DNA from: PALSA-600 sp963842335
GTDB lineage: Bacteria > Actinomycetota > Thermoleophilia > Gaiellales > Gaiellaceae
DNA length: 64,000 bases
Direction: 5' to 3'
Assembly (NCBI GenBank): GCA_963842335.1
Contig: CAWJGF010000003.1
Coordinates: 62,001 to 126,000 of the forward strand
The position numbers were made by a program, and so were the translations under genes. Under the pieces are notes generated by a model, which worked only from the letters and a program-made list of their open reading frames with translations, did no database searches and was not told the origin of the DNA. Below, one piece after another: positions 1-9,700 of the stretch (the first letter of the stretch is position 1; each line of letters opens with the position of its first letter).

Positions 1-1
1 G

Positions 2-211
2 CGCGGCATCGGCATGACCCAGGCGCTCGGGGTCGGCTTTGCCATCCAGGCGCTCGAGACGTTCGTCAGCATCGCTGCAGGCGCGGCCGGTGCTCTCTAC
101 CTCGCCTGGCCGAGCCCGGCCGTCCGACGCTGGACGCTGCGCACCGCCACGGTCGGCGGCGCAGCCGCGCTGGCCGCAGGCCTCGGGCTCGCCGTGCTCA
201 GCCTGACGTAA
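2..211 (+). CDS. C-terminal end of a membrane protein (partial)
   Basis: The frame is open from the first bases of the window and ends in TAA, so this is probably the tail of a gene that begins upstream rather than a 65-residue protein. It holds two hydrophobic stretches separated by a short basic segment, consistent with the last membrane helices of a polytopic protein. The glycine-rich lead-in (RGIGMTQALG) is reminiscent of the C-terminal region of lysylphosphatidylglycerol-synthase-type (UPF0104) flippase-like proteins, but this is a weak resemblance by eye. It converges on ftsZ with only 10 nt between the stops. Confidence 0.45.
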   Translation, partial: RGIGMTQALGVGFAIQALETFVSIAAGAAGALYLAWPSPAVRRWTLRTATVGGAAALAAGLGLAVLSLT

Positions 212-221
212 GAGCTGACAG

Positions 222-1532
222 CTAACTCTCGCTGAGGCGCAGGAAGGACGGCGCCTCGAGCGCGTCACCCGACGCCGCAGTGATCACCGAGCTGCGGCGG
301 CCCGCGCTGCGACCACCGATGCCGGTCGCGACGACGGTGATCCACATCTGTCCGTTGAGGCGGTCGTCGATGGTGGCGCCGAAGATGATGTTCGTGTCGT
401 CGGTCGCTGCCTCGCGCACCGCCTCGGCTGCCTCGTTGACCTCGTAGAGCGTCAGGTCGTCGCCGCCGGCGATCGAGAGCAGGATGCCGCGTGCGCCGGT
501 GATCTCGGTCTCGATCAGCGGGCTGCGCAACGCGCGCTCGGCTGCTTCCTTGGCGCGATTCTCGCCGGTGGCGTAGCCGATTCCCATGAGCGCCGACCCG
601 GAGTCCGCCATGATCGTGCGCACGTCGGCGAAGTCGAGGTTGATCAGGCCCGGGTTCGTGATCAGGTCGCAGATGCCCTGGACGCCGTGCCGCAGGACGT
701 CGTCGGCGATACGGAATGCGTCGAGCATCGAGGTCGACTTGTCCAGAACCTCGAGCAGGCGATCATTCGGGACGACGATCAGCGTGTCGCACGCCTCCCG
801 CAGCGCGGCGAGACCGTCGTCTGCCTGCTTCCTGCGCCGCGATCCCTCGAACTTGAAAGGCATCGTCACGATGCCGATCGTGAGAGCGCCGAGCTCGCGC
901 GCGATCCGCGCAACGACGGGAGCAGCGCCGGAACCGGTGCCACCACCCTCGCCGGCGGTGACGAAGACCATGTCGGAGCCACGGAGTGCGCGCTTGATCG
1001 CGTCGTAGCCGTCCTCGGCGGCGTTGCGGCCGATCTCAGGGTCCGCGCCGGAGCCGAGGCCTTCGGTGAGCTCACTGCCGATGTGGATCTTGGTCGCAGC
1101 GTCGCTCATCTGCAGCTGCTGGATGTCGGTGTTCACCGCGACGAAGTCGACCTGGGTGATCCCGGCGTCGATCATGCGGTCGACGGCGTTCAGGCCGGCG
1201 CCGCCGACACCGATGACGCGGATGACGGCCAGATACGACGCGCTGTCACGTGCGCGCTCGAGCCGCGCGGGTTGATCCGGCAACGGGTCGAGCCAGCGCG
1301 AGACGCGGCTCGGGGCTTCGTCGGCGACCGGGTCGGGATCGGGCACAGGCTCCACCGCCCGAATCGGGGTCGGGGAAGGAGGTGGTTCCGCGGCCTCGAG
1401 CACGGGCTCCGGCGTCTCGACCGGCAACTCCTGCTGGCCGTCAGGCGTCTTGCCCTGCCGCTGTGCCGCTTCGGTCGCCCGGAAGAGGTCGGCGAGGGGA
1501 CCCTCACGCATGCTGGCGCGATTTCTGGCCAT
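222..1532 (-). CDS. ftsZ: Cell division GTPase FtsZ with long N-terminal extension
   Basis: FtsZ is the tubulin-like GTPase that polymerises into the division ring at mid-cell. The start is fixed by a strong AAAGGAGG Shine-Dalgarno just before ATG 1532, giving 436 residues. The GTPase core begins near residue 100 (IGVGGAG), carries the tubulin signature GGGTGSG near 196-202 and the T7-loop NLDFADV near 298-304, and ends in the conserved C-terminal tail type (APSFLRL). The first ~98 residues are a Pro/Glu/Ala-rich low-complexity region absent from ordinary FtsZ, which usually starts 10-30 residues before the core. It overlaps the end of parA by 29 nt and so is probably translated from the same message. 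No other dcw-cluster genes are beside it. Confidence 0.95.
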   Translation of the reverse strand: MARNRASMREGPLADLFRATEAAQRQGKTPDGQQELPVETPEPVLEAAEPPPSPTPIRAVEPVPDPDPVADEAPSRVSRWLDPLPDQPARLERARDSASYLAVIRVIGVGGAGLNAVDRMIDAGITQVDFVAVNTDIQQLQMSDAATKIHIGSELTEGLGSGADPEIGRNAAEDGYDAIKRALRGSDMVFVTAGEGGGTGSGAAPVVARIARELGALTIGIVTMPFKFEGSRRRKQADDGLAALREACDTLIVVPNDRLLEVLDKSTSMLDAFRIADDVLRHGVQGICDLITNPGLINLDFADVRTIMADSGSALMGIGYATGENRAKEAAERALRSPLIETEITGARGILLSIAGGDDLTLYEVNEAAEAVREAATDDTNIIFGATIDDRLNGQMWITVVATGIGGRSAGRRSSVITAASGDALEAPSFLRLSES

Positions 1533-2337
1533 CGAAAACCTCCTTTGCAAGGTCGCGGTACATGGCTGCAGCGGCGCCCGACGGATCGTAGGCGAGAACG
1601 GACTGGCCCTTCACCGGAGCCTCGGCGAAGCGCACGGTCTTGCGGATGCGCGTGTTGTAGACGAGCTCACCGAAGTTCTCGCGCAGGATCTCATCGGCCT
1701 CGCGCGAGTGGGTCTGCCGTCTGTCGTACATGGTCGGAACAATGCCGATCACCGAGACCCTCGGGTTGAGATTCTCGCGCACCATCGCCAGGGTGTTCTC
1801 GAGCTGGACGAGCCCGCGCAGCGAGAGGTACTCGGTCTGGACAGGCACGATCACGCCGGTAGCCGCGACGAAGGCGTTGATCGTCAGCAGGCCGAGCGAC
1901 GGCGGTGTGTCGATGAAGATGTAGTCGTAGCGGTCGCGGACCGGGGCAAGCGCCTTCTCGAGCGCACGCTCGCGGCCGATCTGGCTCGCGAGCGCCATGT
2001 CGGCGCCGGCGAGGTCGATCGACGAGACGGCGATGTCGACCTCCCGCGTCTCGATCACCTGCTCGATCGGCAGCCGATGCACGAGCACGTCGAACATCGA
2101 CTGCGTGATCGTGTCGGGATTCAAACCCTGCGACATCGTCAGGTTGCCCTGCGGGTCGAGGTCGACGAGCAGCACGCGGTAGCCGAGCTCGGAGAACGCG
2201 ACTCCGAGATTCAAGGTGGTCGTCGTCTTTGCGACTCCGCCCTTCTGATTCGCGAGCGCGAGGATCTCGATCGGGCCGGGGGCCGACGCGCTCGCAGGGC
2301 GAACGTTGGGACGCGGCAGGAGGCGGGCAAGACCCAT
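1504..2337 (-). CDS. parA: ParA/Soj-family chromosome partitioning ATPase
   Basis: ParA-type deviant Walker ATPases bind DNA non-specifically and position chromosomes or protein cargo. The deviant Walker A KGGVAKTT sits at residues 32-39, the DLDPQGN switch near 59-65 and Walker B (FIDTPPS) near 141-147; the 277-residue length fits chromosomal Soj. An unusual ~20-residue Pro/Ala/Arg leader precedes the core. No parB or parS-like gene lies beside it; its partner is ftsZ directly downstream with overlapping reading frames, so a role in placing the division ring, as for MipZ-like or PomZ-like ATPases, is possible but is inference. A 70-codon gene precedes it by 22 nt. Confidence 0.92.
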   Translation of the reverse strand: MGLARLLPRPNVRPASASAPGPIEILALANQKGGVAKTTTTLNLGVAFSELGYRVLLVDLDPQGNLTMSQGLNPDTITQSMFDVLVHRLPIEQVIETREVDIAVSSIDLAGADMALASQIGRERALEKALAPVRDRYDYIFIDTPPSLGLLTINAFVAATGVIVPVQTEYLSLRGLVQLENTLAMVRENLNPRVSVIGIVPTMYDRRQTHSREADEILRENFGELVYNTRIRKTVRFAEAPVKGQSVLAYDPSGAAAAMYRDLAKEVFDGQKSRQHA

Positions 2338-2359
2338 GTGAAGGGCTTTTCGTTTCGGC

Positions 2360-2569
2360 TCAGCTCATTCCTTCTGCCTTTCCACGAAGTTTCTCGGCAG
2401 CCGTGCGCGCAGCGGACCTCGCTCGCGCGTCGCCCTCGACCCGAGCCCACGCTTCCGCCTCGCTCACGAGCGCTCGCAACTCACCGAGGAGCACGGCCGG
2501 CCCGACACGCTCGCGGTCGAGCCCTTCGATCCGTTCGAGTCGTGCCAGCACCCGGTTGGCCTCGTCCAT
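2360..2569 (-). CDS. Small alpha-helical protein heading the parA-ftsZ operon
   Basis: This 69-residue protein has no family I recognise. It is rich in Glu, Arg, Ala and Leu with heptad-like spacing and looks wholly alpha-helical, possibly coiled-coil. Support for it being real: a TACGGT -10 hexamer lies 6 nt before its ATG, matching the leaderless-start pattern seen across this window, and it ends 22 nt before parA in the same direction. It is therefore likely to be the first gene of the parA-ftsZ transcript. Function unknown. Confidence 0.6.
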   Translation of the reverse strand: MDEANRVLARLERIEGLDRERVGPAVLLGELRALVSEAEAWARVEGDARARSAARTAAEKLRGKAEGMS

Positions 2570-2575
2570 CCACCG

Positions 2576-2581
2576 ACCGTA
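2576..2581 (-). promoter_or_regulatory. -10 hexamer for the small gene-parA-ftsZ operon
   Basis: TACGGT on the minus strand, 6 nt before the ATG of the small leading gene and with no Shine-Dalgarno between them. It matches the leaderless TANNNT pattern of this window. Confidence 0.5.
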
Positions 2582-2671
2582 GCCGCCCAGATTTGACGCG
2601 TCTGTGCCGTCTTCGTAACGATTCAGAGCCGACTCGCGGCGGTGTGACGAGCCCGCTTCAGCCGAGCGAGC

Positions 2672-2818
2672 TCAGTCGTCTTCGTCGCGACTGGAGATCT
2701 GATCGCCGAGCGAGCCGCCGGCCTCGGACTCGTCACCAGACCTGAACTGCCGGGCGAGCAGGATCAACGGCAAGGCGATGACACCGATGATGATGACGAT
2801 GATCAGGAAGGTGCCCAC
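2672..2818 (-). CDS. Small single-pass membrane protein
   Basis: A 48-residue protein from GTG 2818, with GAGG 8 nt upstream as ribosome site. Residues 3-22 form one very hydrophobic helix rich in Ile/Leu/Val, followed by a charged tail full of Asp, Glu and Ser. A longer in-frame opening upstream runs antisense-like through the preceding gene and has the Arg-rich composition of non-coding frames, so the short start is preferred. It follows the preceding gene by 47 nt on the same strand. Function unknown; the topology suits a small regulatory or scaffold membrane peptide. Confidence 0.55.
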   Translation of the reverse strand: MGTFLIIVIIIGVIALPLILLARQFRSGDESEAGGSLGDQISSRDEDD

Positions 2819-2865
2819 GTGACCAGCCTCGTTCAGATCGACGTCAGAGTCAAGGAACGAGGCGT

Positions 2866-4080
2866 CTACGCCACGCGGAGCACGGATGTCGGCCGCGGCC
2901 GTAGGCCAAGCAGTGTGTCGTCCAGCGCCAGCAGCAGGTCCGCCCGGCTTCCGTGCACGAGGGTGTCGACGAGCACGCGCCGGACTGCGTCGCGGGCCTC
3001 GCTCCCGAGGCGCTCGGCGCGCAGGGCAGCGAGCAGCTCGCTGCGCTCCCGCGTCTTGTCGCCCAGCAAGACCGAGGCGCGCATAGCCGCGGCCCAGTCT
3101 CCGCCGTCCTCGCCGAGCAGGCACGTAAGGCTCTCACGCACCTGCGCCGACCGGAACGGCTCCTCCGAGAAAAGCGAGAGCTCCCACCGGTCGAGCGCCT
3201 CGCCGAGTCCCCGATCCTCGTCGGCGAGGGTGAGCTTCCCGCGGAGCTCGGCGGCGAGACGGGCGCGAATCTTGTCGAGCCGGGTTGCCTCGCCGCGAGG
3301 CTGCGTTGCCGCGATCGGCAAGAGCGGTGAGATGCGAAGCGGACGAAAGTCGAGCCGCTCGAAGACGACCGGGCCGGCAGCGATCGCGCCGGCAGTGGCG
3401 AGACGCAGCGCGCTGACGGCGTCCGCGAGCTCGGCCGCCGCATCAGGCGGATCCGCGTCGGTGGCGGCCAGCTCGCGCGTGAGCTCGAGGACGAGCAATC
3501 GATCGACATCGCGCCCGAACTCGGCCGGCATGAGGCCGCGCGCCTCGGGCCAGAGATTCGAGATCTCACCGGAAACGATCGGGCGCAGCCTGATGCCACC
3601 GCCCAGGTCGGCGTCCTGCCCGGCTGAGAGTCCGATGACGGGTGCGAGTGCGACGTAGGTCCGCGCCGTGCCGAAGAGCGTCTGCTCGAAATCCGCGTAG
3701 GCCGCTTCGAAGGCGTCGTCGTTCCAGTCGAATCCGCCACACCGCTCGGCGGTCCGCGTCAGCATCGGCAGCAGAATCGAGCGGAAGAGCGCCTCGTCGC
3801 CGGTATCGCCGATGCCGGATTGCGAGCGCGCGAAAATCGCCGCGGCCGGCTCGCGCTTCAGATCGTCGAGGGCGTTGCGTGTATCCGGGAGGCGGCGAAG
3901 GGTCGGCGCCTGCTCGTCGACGAAGCCGCGGACGAGAGGTCGGTACTCGTAGAGCGACGGACCTTCGCGCGTCGCGTGCTCCTCGAACGCAAACGGCACC
4001 TGTGCGCCGCGCTCGGCGGCGAACGCACCGAGGCAGAAGGCACGCAGGCACTCGTAAAGATGTGGAGCTCGGAGCGACAC
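2866..4080 (-). CDS. Conserved-looking hypothetical protein, ~404 residues
   Basis: I do not recognise this family. The chosen GTG start lies 8 nt after the stop of the DNA glycosylase gene, implying coupled expression; a longer frame exists but its N-terminal part overlaps the glycosylase and looks non-coding. The protein is soluble, without signal peptide or membrane helices, and largely helical with regular Ala/Leu/Arg/Glu runs. Near the N-terminus it has an aromatic-rich stretch (LYECLRAFCLGAF). There is no clear catalytic motif. Its position in a run with nei hints at a DNA-related role, but that is only context. Confidence 0.7.
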   Translation of the reverse strand: MSLRAPHLYECLRAFCLGAFAAERGAQVPFAFEEHATREGPSLYEYRPLVRGFVDEQAPTLRRLPDTRNALDDLKREPAAAIFARSQSGIGDTGDEALFRSILLPMLTRTAERCGGFDWNDDAFEAAYADFEQTLFGTARTYVALAPVIGLSAGQDADLGGGIRLRPIVSGEISNLWPEARGLMPAEFGRDVDRLLVLELTRELAATDADPPDAAAELADAVSALRLATAGAIAAGPVVFERLDFRPLRISPLLPIAATQPRGEATRLDKIRARLAAELRGKLTLADEDRGLGEALDRWELSLFSEEPFRSAQVRESLTCLLGEDGGDWAAAMRASVLLGDKTRERSELLAALRAERLGSEARDAVRRVLVDTLVHGSRADLLLALDDTLLGLRPRPTSVLRVA

Positions 4081-4088
4081 GAGGACAG

Positions 4089-4859
4089 TTACGCGCCGCG
4101 CGGATCGTCTCCTCTCTGGCACCCCGGGCACCAGTACGCGATCCGGTTGTCCTCGCCCTGCCCCCACGATCTGATCCGCGCGCCGCAACGAGGGCATTGC
4201 TGCCCGAGCCGGCGGTAGACCTGATGGCCGCTCTCGCGCGCCCCGTCGACGGATGCGCGCATCAACCGTGCAGCCGTTTCGAGCGCCAGCCGACGATCGT
4301 CCTCCGGGACGTCGGCGAGCCGCCGCCACGGCGAGAGTGACGCGTCCCAGAGCGCTTCGGCGAGCCACATGTTCCCGATGCCGGCGACCAGCGACTGGTC
4401 GAGTAGCGTCTCGCCGAGCCAACGGCTGCCGTCGGCGCGTTGCATTCTCGTGAGCATCTCGGCGATGCGCGGCGGACGCTCGAGGATGTCCGGCCCGAGT
4501 CGCGCGAGAGCGCGCGCGTGGAGCTCGAGCACGGGGCCGTTCCAGAGCACACCCTCCGCGTGCTCACCGCGGAGCACGAGCCACGGTCTTGCTGTGCTCC
4601 TCATCGCATGCGGGCGCTCGCGCGGGCGCAACGTCCAGCGACCGGACATGCGAAGGTGTGAGCGCAGAACGACACCGCCTTCGAAGCGGAACAGCAGGTT
4701 CTTGCCGATGGCTTCGACCGATTCGAGCACTCGCCCGTCCAGGCGCTCAGCGACGCGTTCGGCCTGCGCGCGCGGGTGCGGGGATTCCGCCTCGATCCGC
4801 TGGCCGACGAGTGGCTGCAGCCGTCGCGCCGCCCGGTGGAGACTGTCGCCCTCGGGCAC
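4089..4859 (-). CDS. nei: Fpg/Nei-family DNA glycosylase/AP lyase (endonuclease VIII type)
   Basis: This bifunctional enzyme removes oxidised bases and cleaves the abasic site. The GTG at 4859 gives a mature N-terminus Pro2-Glu3, the catalytic imine-forming proline and its glutamate partner; longer starts would bury them. Lys53 is in the expected GKNL context. The helix-two-turn-helix (LLDQSLVAGIGNMWLAEAL) lies mid-protein, and a C-terminal zinc finger with CPRC and CPGC pairs is intact. A TACCTT -10-like hexamer about 5 nt upstream suggests a leaderless start. It is divergent from a B12-binding regulator with only 41 bp between starts, so the two share a control region. Confidence 0.93.
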   Translation of the reverse strand: MPEGDSLHRAARRLQPLVGQRIEAESPHPRAQAERVAERLDGRVLESVEAIGKNLLFRFEGGVVLRSHLRMSGRWTLRPRERPHAMRSTARPWLVLRGEHAEGVLWNGPVLELHARALARLGPDILERPPRIAEMLTRMQRADGSRWLGETLLDQSLVAGIGNMWLAEALWDASLSPWRRLADVPEDDRRLALETAARLMRASVDGARESGHQVYRRLGQQCPRCGARIRSWGQGEDNRIAYWCPGCQRGDDPRGA

Positions 4860-4900
4860 GTTGCAAGGTAAGCAGAGTGGGCAGACTTGAGGACGAGACG

Positions 4901-5725
4901 ATGTCGGCAAACCTCAACATCGCAGCACTGACACACCGCACGGGCGTGCCGCCCGACACGATCCGCAAGTGGGAGCAGCGGTATTCCGTGCTGCAGCCCG
5001 CACGCACGGCAGGGGGGCAGCGCCGCTACAGCGAGCTGGACGTGGCGCGCATCGAATGGCTGAAGGCGCGACTCGAGGAGGGTTACCGGATCGGCGAGGC
5101 CGCGAAGCTGCTCGGCTCGGGCTATCCCGTCGTTGCAGGCACACAGAGGGAGCTCGTCAGCGCACTCGTGGAGGCAACGGTGCGCGCCGACGTCAATGGC
5201 CTCGCGCGACTCGTCGAGCAGGCGTTGTCGGCGCCCTCGCTCGAGGATGCATTCGTCCGCTCCCTGACCCCCGCGCTCTCCCAGGTGGGATCGCTCTGGG
5301 AACAGGGACAGATCGGGATCGCGCAGGAGCATCTCGCGACGGGGACGGTTCGCTCGGCGTTGCAGCGGCTTCTTTCCGACTCGCGAGGCGGGCTGCGCGG
5401 GACGGCCGTCCTCGCCTGCGCGCCGGGCGAGCACCACGAGATCGGGCTGCTGATGCTCGCGGTGCTCCTGCGGGCCGACGGCTGGCAAGTTGCGTATCTC
5501 GGTGCCGATACTCCGTGTGCAGATGCACTCGCGCTGGCGGGCACGGTCGATGCGCGCGCGCTGTGTCTGAGCGCCACGCTCGCGACCTCGGCACAGGCGC
5601 TGAATGAGACGCTCTCGGGTGAGCGCCTGCCCGCGAACCTCTCCGTCGTCATCGGCGGTGCCGGAGCACCGAGACGGCTGACGCTCGGCGGAACGCGCGC
5701 GCTGTTGCGGAAGCTCGTGGCGTGA
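4901..5725 (+). CDS. MerR-type HTH plus adenosylcobalamin-binding regulator (CarH/LitR-like)
   Basis: CarH/LitR proteins bind adenosylcobalamin and in known cases act as light-sensitive repressors. GAGGACGAG precedes ATG 4901. Residues ~5-75 are a MerR winged helix (IRKWEQRY motif); ~80-165 form the helical cap and ~166-274 the Rossmann B12 domain. The cap motif W133-x9-E143-H144, which in CarH packs over the upper adenosyl face, is intact, and the lower ligand motif E-x-H-x-x-G is present at 177-182. So it has both halves of a B12 photosensor. It is divergent from nei and overlaps the following oxidase gene by 4 nt (GTGA). DNA targets are unknown; the shared nei promoter is the obvious candidate. 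Confidence 0.9.
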   Translation: MSANLNIAALTHRTGVPPDTIRKWEQRYSVLQPARTAGGQRRYSELDVARIEWLKARLEEGYRIGEAAKLLGSGYPVVAGTQRELVSALVEATVRADVNGLARLVEQALSAPSLEDAFVRSLTPALSQVGSLWEQGQIGIAQEHLATGTVRSALQRLLSDSRGGLRGTAVLACAPGEHHEIGLLMLAVLLRADGWQVAYLGADTPCADALALAGTVDARALCLSATLATSAQALNETLSGERLPANLSVVIGGAGAPRRLTLGGTRALLRKLVA

Positions 5726-6763
5726 GCAGAACGATCCTCGAACGCCTTGCGCACCCGATCGTCCAGGCGCCGCTGAGCGGCGGCCCGGCGACGCCCGAGC
5801 TGGCCGCCGCCGTCTCAGCTGCGGGTGGCCTCGGGTTCCTGGCCGCCGGCTACAAGAGCGCAGCGGTGCTGAGGGCTGAGATCGAGCGGGTGCGCGAGCT
5901 CACGCCGGCCCTGTTCGGGGTGAACCTGTTCGTCCTCGAGGAACGTCCCGTCGACGGCGAGGCGCTCGCCGCCTATCGAGACGCACTTGGCCGGAGAGGC
6001 GGCCCGCTACGAGGTCGAGCTCGGCCGGCTGCACTTTGACGACGACGACCTCGACGCGAAGGCGGCTGTACTCGCGGACGCGCGTGTCGCGGTCGTCTCG
6101 ACAGCTTTCGGCTGCCCCTCCTCCGAGCTCGTCCGCCGGTTACACGCAGCCGGCACCACCGTCTGGGTGACGATCGGCTCGCCGGCCGAGGTCGCGGCGG
6201 CCGTGGCGGCGGGAGCGGACGCGCTCGTGGTCCAGGGGACCGAGGCGGGCGGCCATCGAGGCGGGCTCGACGACTCGAGCGACCTCGCGCTCATCCCCCT
6301 GCTGCGACTCGTTGCGCGCGAGACGGACCTTCCACTCGTCGCAGCGGGCGGAATCGGCGACGGCGCGTCCGTGGCCGCAGTCCTTGCAGCCGGCGCGTCG
6401 GCGGCGCAGGTCGGCACCGCGTTTCTGCGGACGCCCGAGGCGGGGACGAGTCCACCTCAGCGCGCCGCACTCGCAGGCGACGGGGCAACCGCGATCACGC
6501 GCGCCTTCACCGGGCGCTGGGCGCGTGGGATCGTCAACGAGTTCATGCGCGCCCACGCCGACGCGCCGGCGGGCTACCCGCAGATCCACTACCTGACGGC
6601 TCCGTTGCGAGCGGCGGCGCGTTCAGCAGGCGACGCCGAGACGATCAACCTCTGGGCCGGCCAGGCCTATCCGCTCGCCGAGGAGTTGCCGGCGGCCGAG
6701 CTCGTGCGCAAGCTCGGCGCCGAGGCTCGCGCCGCACTCGCGGCCGCAACGAACAAGATCTAG
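5722..6763 (+). pseudogene. Nitronate monooxygenase family protein, interrupted by a one-base frameshift
   Basis: Nitronate monooxygenases (2-nitropropane dioxygenase family) are FMN TIM barrels that oxidise alkyl nitronates. The N-terminal part (HPIVQAPLSGG) reads in one frame until about 5987 and the rest, including GTEAGGHRG with the usual active-site His and the FMN phosphate site GGIGDG, in the next. Removing one T of the TT at 5987-5988 restores a continuous ~346-residue protein, so this is a single extra base: either a real lesion or a sequencing error. Coding quality stays high on both sides, which favours a recent event or an error. It starts by GTGA overlap with the B12 regulator, suggesting co-regulation. 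Confidence 0.85.
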
Positions 6764-9700
6764 GGCCGAAGCACAGCGCGTCGCGGACCTGCGAGGAACC
6801 CTGCATCGACGAGGAGCGGCATCGCGTCGCTCTCGCTGACCGGCTCACCGTCGAAGCGCTCGACGGCGAGCCTCCGAGCGCCGCCGCCGCGAACGTGCGA
6901 GACGAGCGCGGCGAGTGCGGGCCGCAGCCACTCCTCGTCGGGGTCGCGCAGCGGGACGAGCGAGCGGCCGCCGCGCTCGACGTAGAGCACCGGCTCGCCG
7001 CCGAGTGACACGAGATACGCGCCTGCCACGCGCGAGGCCCGCGCGCCTGCGCGCTTCGGCCAGGGGAGCGATGCGCCGTAGGGCTGCGCGGGATCGGCCG
7101 CGGCCACCACGAGCGGATCCCGGTCTTCGTCGCGCTCCCGCAACTCACGTAGCCGCTCGACCGCGCCGCCGAGAGCGAACTGCGCTCCGCCGAGACCTTC
7201 GACGAAGTAGCCGCGCCGGCAGAGACCGAGCGTCTCGAGGGCGCGTAGCTCGGCGTAGACCGCGCCGTAGCCGCCGGGAATGCCTTCCGCGCGAACACCA
7301 TCACGTGTGACGATCCCCTGCCGTTCGAGCAGCAGTTCCGCCAGCGCACGCTTGTCGACCGCTCCGGCGAAGAGCCGCTCGGTGCGCGACCACCGTCCCG
7401 CCGTCGCGGTCGCGCCCTGAGATCGCCGTCGTGAGAACCGGCGCGGGCGGCGCTCGGCCTTCGCCGCGCCGAAGCGACGCGCTGCACGCAGTGGCGTCCA
7501 GGCGTCGTTCGTCACCTCGCCCGACCAGACGAGATCCCAGAGCGCGGGCAGGGCGATCCCTTCCTCGAGCCCGGTCTCGTCGAGCAGATCGAGCCAGAAG
7601 AGAGCTCCGCGCTCGAGCGCCGACCTGATCGCATCATGGGTCTCAGCTTCCGGCCGCGGTGCCGCCGCCACCTGCCCGAGAACGGCGGCATCTTCACGAA
7701 AGTAGAGCGCGACCCGGTCGGCGCCGGCGCCGACCCACACCACTTCGCCGCTCGCGGTCAGCGCGTCGAGGTGCTCAGGACGGAACCCGGGCACCCGCCG
7801 CGGCAAGACCTCGCTCTCCCACAACGCCGCCGGCAGGGCCAGGGCCTGGAGCGGCACGATCGCTTCACGCAAAGAGGCGCGACGATCGACGCCGTGCCAG
7901 GACGGCAGGAAGCGAGCGAGCGCTTCCTGCTCGACGGCCTCGACCTCACGTCGGAGCGTGGCGAGTGAGGCGCGGCGCAAGCGGCGCAGCACGTCGGGGT
8001 CGCACCATTCGCGTTCGCTACCGCCCGGTCGTAGTTCGCCGCGCACGAGTTGCTCGGCGGCCTCGAGCTTTGCGAGCGTCTCCAGCAGGTCACGCCCGAA
8101 GCGTTCATTCGCCTGCTCGGTCGTGAACGGCCCGCGCCCCTTGGCAAAGCGCAGCACGAGTTGCGGCAGCGACTCCGAGCCGCCTTCGAGGAAGACGTCC
8201 GGCAGGCCCGAGGGTGGCATGACCCCGAGCGCGTCGCGATAGCGGCCGGCGTCCTCGGCCGCAATCAGACGCTCCTCGCCCGCGATGCGAAGGAGCAGTG
8301 CCCGTCGCTCGATCACGAGCGGCGTGGCGAGGGCAGCGTCGTATTCGCCGGGCCGCAGGTCGCCGCGCAGGCGCAGCTTGTCGTGGAGCTGATCGGGCGT
8401 CTTCGGATCGCCTTGCAACTGGCGCTCGACTTCGTCGACCGCGTCCCCGTCGAGCAGATCACGCAACTCCTCCTGCCCGAGCAGCTCACGCAGCAGGTCA
8501 CGGTCGAGCGACAACGCCTGCGCGCGGCGCTCGGCGGGTGGCGTGTCGTCTTCGTACATGTAGGTCGCGATGTAGTCGAAGAGAAGCGAGGCGCTGTAGG
8601 GCGAGGCGCTTTGCGTCTCGACCTCGACCAGGTCGACCTCACGCGACCGGAGCTGCTTCAAGACCTCTTTGAGCGCAGGGAGGTCGAAGACGTCCTGCAG
8701 GCACTCGCGGTACGTCTCGAGAATCACCGGGAAGCTGCCGTACTTACGCGCGACGTGCAGCAGCGATTGCGCCTTCAGGCGCTGCTGCCAGAGCGGCGTG
8801 CGCTCGCCGGGACGGCGGCGCGGGATCAGCAGCGAGCGGCCGGCGTTCTCACGGAAACGCGCGCCGAAGAGCGCCGTGTCCCCCACCTCCTGCACGACGA
8901 GGTCCTCGACGTCGGCGGGATCGATGCTGAAGTCGTCGATCGGCGGTGGCACATCCGACTCGGGGAAGTGAAGAGCGATGCCGTCGTCCGACCAGATCGA
9001 CTGTGCTTCGATCCCGTGCGCCTCCCGTAGACGCGCAGCGATCGCCATCGCCCACGGTGCATGCACCCGGCTGCCGAACGGCGAGAGGATGCAGACGCGC
9101 CAGTCGCCGATCTCGTCGCGGAAGCGCTCGACGACGATCGTCCGGTCGGAAGGCACAGCTCCGGTCGCGTCGTGCTGCTCGCGCAAGAACGTCATCAGGT
9201 TGCGTGCCGCCCGTTCGTCGAGGTGGTACTCAGACCGCAGGCGTTCGAACGCCTTCGCATCCTTCATCGCCGTCAGCTCACGCGAGGCTGCGCCGATCTT
9301 CTGCCCGAGCTCGAACGGGCGGCCGACGCCTTCTCCCTTCCAGAACGGCACCGCACCGGGGACGCCGGGGGCAGGAGACACGAGCACCTGGTCGCGCGTG
9401 ATCTCTTCGATCCGCCAGGTCGATGCGCCGAGCAGGAAGGTCTGGCCCGCGCGCGCCTCGTAGACCATCTCTTCGTCGAGCTCGCCCACGCGTCCACCGC
9501 CGCCGACGAGGAACACTCCGAAGAGCCCACGGTCGGGAATCGTCCCCGCGTTCGTCACCGCGAGCCGGCGTGCGCCGTCCCGGGCGCGGATGGTGCCGCC
9601 GGTGCGGTCCCAGACGATGCGCGGCCGGAGCTCGGCGAACTCGTCGGACGGGTAGCGGCCCGCGAGCATGTCCAAGACGTTGTCGAACTGTTGCCTCGAC

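Noticed and set aside
687..1769. Long open frames antisense to ftsZ and parA
   Set aside because: Composition is Arg/Ala-rich with no family features, as expected opposite high-GC genes; the minus-strand genes have clear motifs and ribosome sites.
5980..5995. Programmed ribosomal frameshift in the nitronate monooxygenase gene
   Set aside because: There is no slippery heptamer or downstream structure, and other genes in the window have similar isolated one-base shifts.
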